Shown: in pieces, positions 60,298 through 64,000 of the stretch | Numbering within the stretch: the stretch's first letter is position 1 | Layout: each line of letters begins with the position of its first letter | Assembly (NCBI GenBank): GCA_030141605.1 | Contig: JAQGDQ010000322.1 | Location: 156,501-220,500, forward strand | DNA length: 64,000 bases | Direction: 5' to 3' | Source of the DNA: Tubiluchus corallicola | Taxonomy: Eukaryota; Priapulida; Priapulimorpha; Priapulimorphida; Tubiluchidae | Notes under the pieces: generated by a model | What the model saw: the letters and a program-made list of their open reading frames with translations, nothing else | Told to the model about the DNA's origin: nothing | The model's database searches: none | Translations under genes and position numbers: made by a program

Positions 60298-62569
60298 ATG
60301 TCTGACAAGTCAGATAGCGAAGAAGAAGTCTCATATGTAAAAAAGGACAAGGTTATTCATTATGGGAGTCTGGAAGTAAAAGAGAAAGAAAAGAAGAATG
60401 AGGGTGAGAAGAATGAAGATCGCGCAGTCTCAGTTGATGTGGAGGCTGCCATTAAGACGGGACACATCAATTTCTCGGAAGGTATAATTACACTATAACA
60501 TGTCTTTTTATATACATCTTTCTTTTCATATGTATATATAAAAGAAAAATATACATATATATATTTAATCAAGAGGGACCACGAACCTTACTGAAAAGAA
60601 AGGATACTTTTGGAAAGTTGGTCTTTATTTTAATATTTTGTGGAGTTAAAAATTTCAGTAATAAAAATGTGCTAGTGTAATTTTTTTAGTAGCAAAATCA
60701 ATTTAAAGTATCAGTTGTTTCACAGCTAGCTACATTCATTTTAAATGAGTAGTGTAGTTATTGTCTGACAAGTATCAAGGCCAGGCTGGCCAGGTGCTTA
60801 ACCTGCTGTCTATGTGTTTTGCAGTAATGTGGTTACAGTTTTCAGCTATCTGTAAACAACCTAAAATATTAAACTTGACTTTTGAATTACTGTTTTATGA
60901 TGAATATGGTGGTCTCGTGTTAAATTACCGACATACTAAAACAATAATTTCTGCAAAGTTATAAAATAATTAACTTTAATAGCTGAATCTGAACTTTACA
61001 AAACTAAGTAATTTACCGCACCTCCTGAAAAGTGAACATTAAGCTGAGGTCTGATCCCGAACACTATTTTCAAAACTTTGTCCCGCTTTTGCTATGGATT
61101 AAGACCATGTGTGTACTAAGAGTTTTCGCTAGGAGGTTCCGCATCAAGTTACAATTTAAACTTTTACATACCTAAACTTACACTCAAGTTTCTGAAATTT
61201 CCAATTAAATTGTTAAGGTTTGATGTTAGGTTGAAATGGTGTGAGCGGTTTAGTTTGGTGTTGGGATGTTTGATGATATTTGTTTTGGCTTCATTATAGC
61301 GTTGAAAATGACATTTGCTGTCAAAACGGAGGTCTACACTACTAGACAACATGTAAAACTTTATTTTGGATGACTGTTTCATTATATTTGTTTTTGGAAG
61401 GGGAAGTACATAGTTTTCGACTGAATATCTTGTGTAATGATCATGTTGATTTGAAACCAGCTTTTCAGTCATACTTTAGTCCAGTTTCAAATCAACATGA
61501 TCATTACACAAGATATTCAGTTGGAAACTATGTACTCCCCCTTCCAAAAACAAATATAATGAAATGGTCATCAATTCCACGTGAAATGAAAACTCGTAAT
61601 CTCTATCAATTTAAAAAAGCGTCAAAGAATTACCTACTACAACGGTATAAATAACCCACAATTTTACTCGTGCTGATCTTAAGTTACTAACAAAACTTAT
61701 TTTGTTCTAATGTAAATTATAACTGATGAAAATACTATGTAATGTTAATTGTCAATTATTCCACTTATCTGGAGGAGGACTCGAAAGCTCAATGCTCCTT
61801 CCTCCTCCTCACAGTGACTTATTTTTTTTATTTTATTTATTTTTTTTCAATGTTATATAAATTTATATGTATGTTTGAGTTGCTGTGGAATAAATTCATA
61901 ATTCAATGTTTCGTTGCTTATTCGTGTGTACAGTGTGTTGCAATACAGAAATTTTAATAGATTTTTGATTGAGTTGTAGCTTTTGCCGAAGTAACTCATG
62001 TTATAATATGTGCATTTTAACTGCTGAACGGTAAAAATGAATGTGAATCCTGTGATTGCTGAAAATTTCAGGGGAGGTGATGGAAATTGAAGAAGAGCCA
62101 AAAGAATCGCAGAAAGAGCTTTTGTTGGAGTTCGAAAAACGAAGGAAGGTAGTGTACACTTTCTCTCTCTCTCTCACACACACATACACACTCTCTCTCT
62201 CTCACTCTCTCTCTCTCACTCTCTCTGTCTCTTTCTCTGTCGCACACACATTCTCTCTCTCACTCTCTCTCTCTCACTCTGTCTCTGTTGCAGATAGTCA
62301 TAAATATTCTTGCCAGTGTTTCCTTGCATGGCATGTAAATGGTGAACCACGTAATGGCTACTTAGCTGACGAAATGCGCCGTTCTCGAATATGTACACTT
62401 TCTTGTGTAGATATTAATTGTTTTTTTAGTGCTTATAAGCTTCTCGTCTGGTTATAAGAACCTGGTAAAAATCTTTTACATTTGTTGTTCGTTTAGGCTC
62501 GGCAAATAACAGTTCCTACAGATGATGTTGAAGTAAAAGCCAAACTGAGGGAGGTCGGACAGCCTATTT
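60298..62569 (+). CDS. PRPF4: PRPF4, U4/U6 snRNP protein (5' part; gene continues past the right edge)
   Basis: Spliceosomal protein of the U4/U6 di-snRNP that works with PPIH and PRPF3. Three exons: 60298-60481 (donor GAAG|GTATAA), 62072-62148 and 62497-62569 (donor ATTT|GTACGT); 184, 77 and 73 nt, in phase. Exon 1 has an acidic start, KVIHYGSLEVKEKEK (human HIYYGSLEEKERER) and VEAAIKTGHINFSEG. Exon 2 reads GEVMEIEEEPKESQ and LLEFEKRRK. Exon 3 reads ARQITVPTDDVEVKAKLREV then GQPI, against human [20 protein letters not shown]. This is the SFM/PRP4 N-terminal region; the WD40 repeats would lie beyond 64000. The start codon is the first ATG after an acceptor-like CTTTCAG at 60266. Confidence 0.95.
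61164..61905. mobile_element. LINE 3' end with 5' inversion (twin-priming-like) in PRPF4 intron 1
   Basis: The plus strand, 61470-61652, encodes AFQSYFSPVSNQHDHYTRYS, then GNYVLPLPKTNIMKWSSIPR and KASKNYLLQRYK. It continues into a 3' UTR to about 61905 shared with the copy at 18864-19440. Immediately upstream, 61164-61465 is the same family in reverse (minus-strand SNQHDHYTRYSVENYVLPLP). The shared segment forms inverted arms of about 90 bp around a 30 bp centre at 61465-61488. Confidence 0.8.
62158..62292. repeat. CT/CA microsatellite in PRPF4 intron 2
   Basis: About 130 bp of CTCTCTCTCTCACACACACA type sequence directly after the exon 2 donor. It is pyrimidine-rich on the sense strand. Confidence 0.96.
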
Positions 62570-62699
62570 GTACGTATGCTTGAAGCCTTAAACCATTTTT
62601 TAATTGTATGTTAGATTTGCTTTTAAAGTTTTTGTGTTCATTTTGAAAATACCTTTCACGGTAATGCTTAAATTCAAGAATCTGTTGCTTTTATTCGTG

Positions 62700-64000
62700 G
62701 ATGTTAAGGGAAAGAACGAGTCACTCAGTATGTTGGGTTTATTTTACTGTTGTCACTTAAACTGTTTGTGGTGTGCTAGAGGAAAGAACGAGTCACTCAG
62801 TATGTTGTGTTTATTTTGCTGTTATCACTTAAACTGTTTGTGGTGTGCTAGAGGAAAGAACAAATCACTCAGTATGTTGGGTTTATTTTACTGTTATCAC
62901 TTAAACTGTTTGTGGTGTGCTAGAGGAAAGAACGAGTCACTCAGTATGTTGTGTTTATTTTGCTGTTATCACTTAAACTGTTTGTGGTGTGCTGAAGGAA
63001 AGAACGAGTCACTCGGTGTGTTGGGTTTATTTTACTGTTATCACTTAAACTGTTTGTGGTGTGCTAGAGGAAAGAACAAGTCACACAGTATGTTGGGTTT
63101 ATTTTACTGTTATCACTTAAACTGTTTGTGGTGTGTTAAAGGAAAGAACATGTTACTCAGTATGTTGGGTTTATTTTACTGTTGTCACTTAAACTGTTTG
63201 TGGTGTGCTAGAGGAAAGAACAAGTCACACAGTATGTTGGGTTTATTTTACTGTTGTCACTTAAACTGTTTGTGGTGTGTTAAAGGAAAGAACAAGTCAC
63301 TCAGTATGTTGGGTTTATTTTACTGTTGTCACTTAAACTGTTTGTGGTGTGTTAAAGGAAAGAACAAGTCACTCAGCATGTTGGGTTTATTTTACTGTTG
63401 TCACTTAAACTGTTTGTGGTGTGCTAGAGGAAAGAACGAGTCACTCAGTATGTTGTGTTTATTTTACTGTTGTCACTTAAACTGTTTGTGGTGTGCTAGA
63501 GGAAAGAACAAGTCACTCAGTATGTTGGGTTTATTTTACTGTTGTCACTTAAACTGTTTGTGGTGTGCTAGAGGAAAGAACAAGTCACACAGTATGTTGG
63601 GTTTATTTTACTGTTGTCACTTAAACTGTTTGTGGTGTGCTAGAGGAAAGAACAAGTCTCTCAGTGTGTTGTGTTTATTTTACTGTTGTCACTTAAACTG
63701 TTTGTGGTGTGCTAGAGGAAAGAACAAGTCGCTCAGTATGTTGGGTTTATTTTACTGTTGTCACTTGAACTGTTTGTGGTGTGCTAGAGGAAAGAACAAG
63801 TCACTCAGTATGTTGGGTTTATTTTACTGTTGTCACTTAAACTGTTTGTGGTGTGCTCGAGGAAAGAACAAACTCAGTATGTTGGGTTTATTTTACTGTT
63901 GTCACTTAAACTGTTTGTGGTGTGTTAAAGGAAAGAACAAGTCACTCAGCATGTTGGGTTTATTTTACTGTTGTCACTTAAACTGTTTGTGGTGTGCTAG
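62700..64000. repeat. 72 bp minisatellite, at least 18 copies, PRPF4 intron 3, cut by the window end
   Basis: The unit contains GAGGAAAGAACGAGTCACTC, AGTATGTTGGGTTTATTTTA, CTGTTGTCACTTAAACTGTT and TGTGGTGTGCTA. Variants alternate AACGAG/AACAAG and GCTAGAG/GTTAAAG. The array runs out of the window, so its true length is unknown. Confidence 0.97.

Noticed and set aside
1-64000. CRISPR arrays, bacterial operons or prophage
   Set aside because: The repeats are head-to-tail without unique spacers, and the genes have spliceosomal introns with animal orthologues.

Overview
The window is animal nuclear DNA. It is AT-rich, and its genes are split by many spliceosomal introns. It carries metazoan-type retroelements (CR1-like LINEs, Penelope-like elements, a 5S-rRNA-headed SINE) and Tigger-type DNA transposons. 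Six genes have clear orthologues known from human: DNAJB6-like, SNAPC1, IMP3, CIAO2B, CDC26 and PRPF4. A seventh is intact but not recognised. The species cannot be fixed from sequence alone; divergence from the human proteins suits an invertebrate. I placed exons by eye from homology, GT-AG sites and reading phase. All internal junctions I propose are phase-consistent.

Layout. 709-10997 (-): DNAJB6-like gene, five exons in view, with the 3' end beyond the left edge. Its last intron holds about 4 kb of a 52-53 bp minisatellite whose unit copies the splice acceptor and start of exon 5. 11-30 kb: about 19 kb without a recognisable gene, filled with local tandem repeats, a LINE 3' end and a tRNA-like element. 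30275-32060 (+): two-exon gene for an unrecognised 361-residue protein. 32323-43641 (-): SNAPC1, ten exons, 474 residues, convergent with the previous gene at very close range. 43.7-48.6 kb: intergenic, with a decayed CR1-like LINE. 48617-54071 (+): IMP3, six exons, 182 residues, with a SINE and a foldback element in intron 2 and a 28 bp minisatellite in intron 3. 55251-55766 (-): CIAO2B, one uninterrupted coding exon. 56390-56635 (-): CDC26. 60298 to beyond the right edge (+): PRPF4, three exons in view, ending inside a 72 bp minisatellite.

How the genes relate. SNAPC1 (snRNA gene transcription), IMP3 (U3 snoRNP) and PRPF4 (U4/U6 snRNP) all serve small nuclear or nucleolar RNA biology and lie within 30 kb; this may be coincidence. 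CDC26 and PRPF4 stand head to head, as I recall they do in human, so this looks like an old linked pair. CIAO2B belongs to cytosolic iron-sulfur delivery, CDC26 to the anaphase-promoting complex, and DNAJB6 to chaperoning.

The most notable observations are: (1) a 3' splice site lies 4-46 nt upstream of the start codon of all seven genes (weak in two), compatible with leader introns or spliced-leader trans-splicing; (2) the DNAJB6 minisatellite amplifies a splice acceptor; (3) DNAJB6 exon 1 has a decayed tandem duplicate; (4) two retroelements (LINE and Penelope-like) show inverted junctions.
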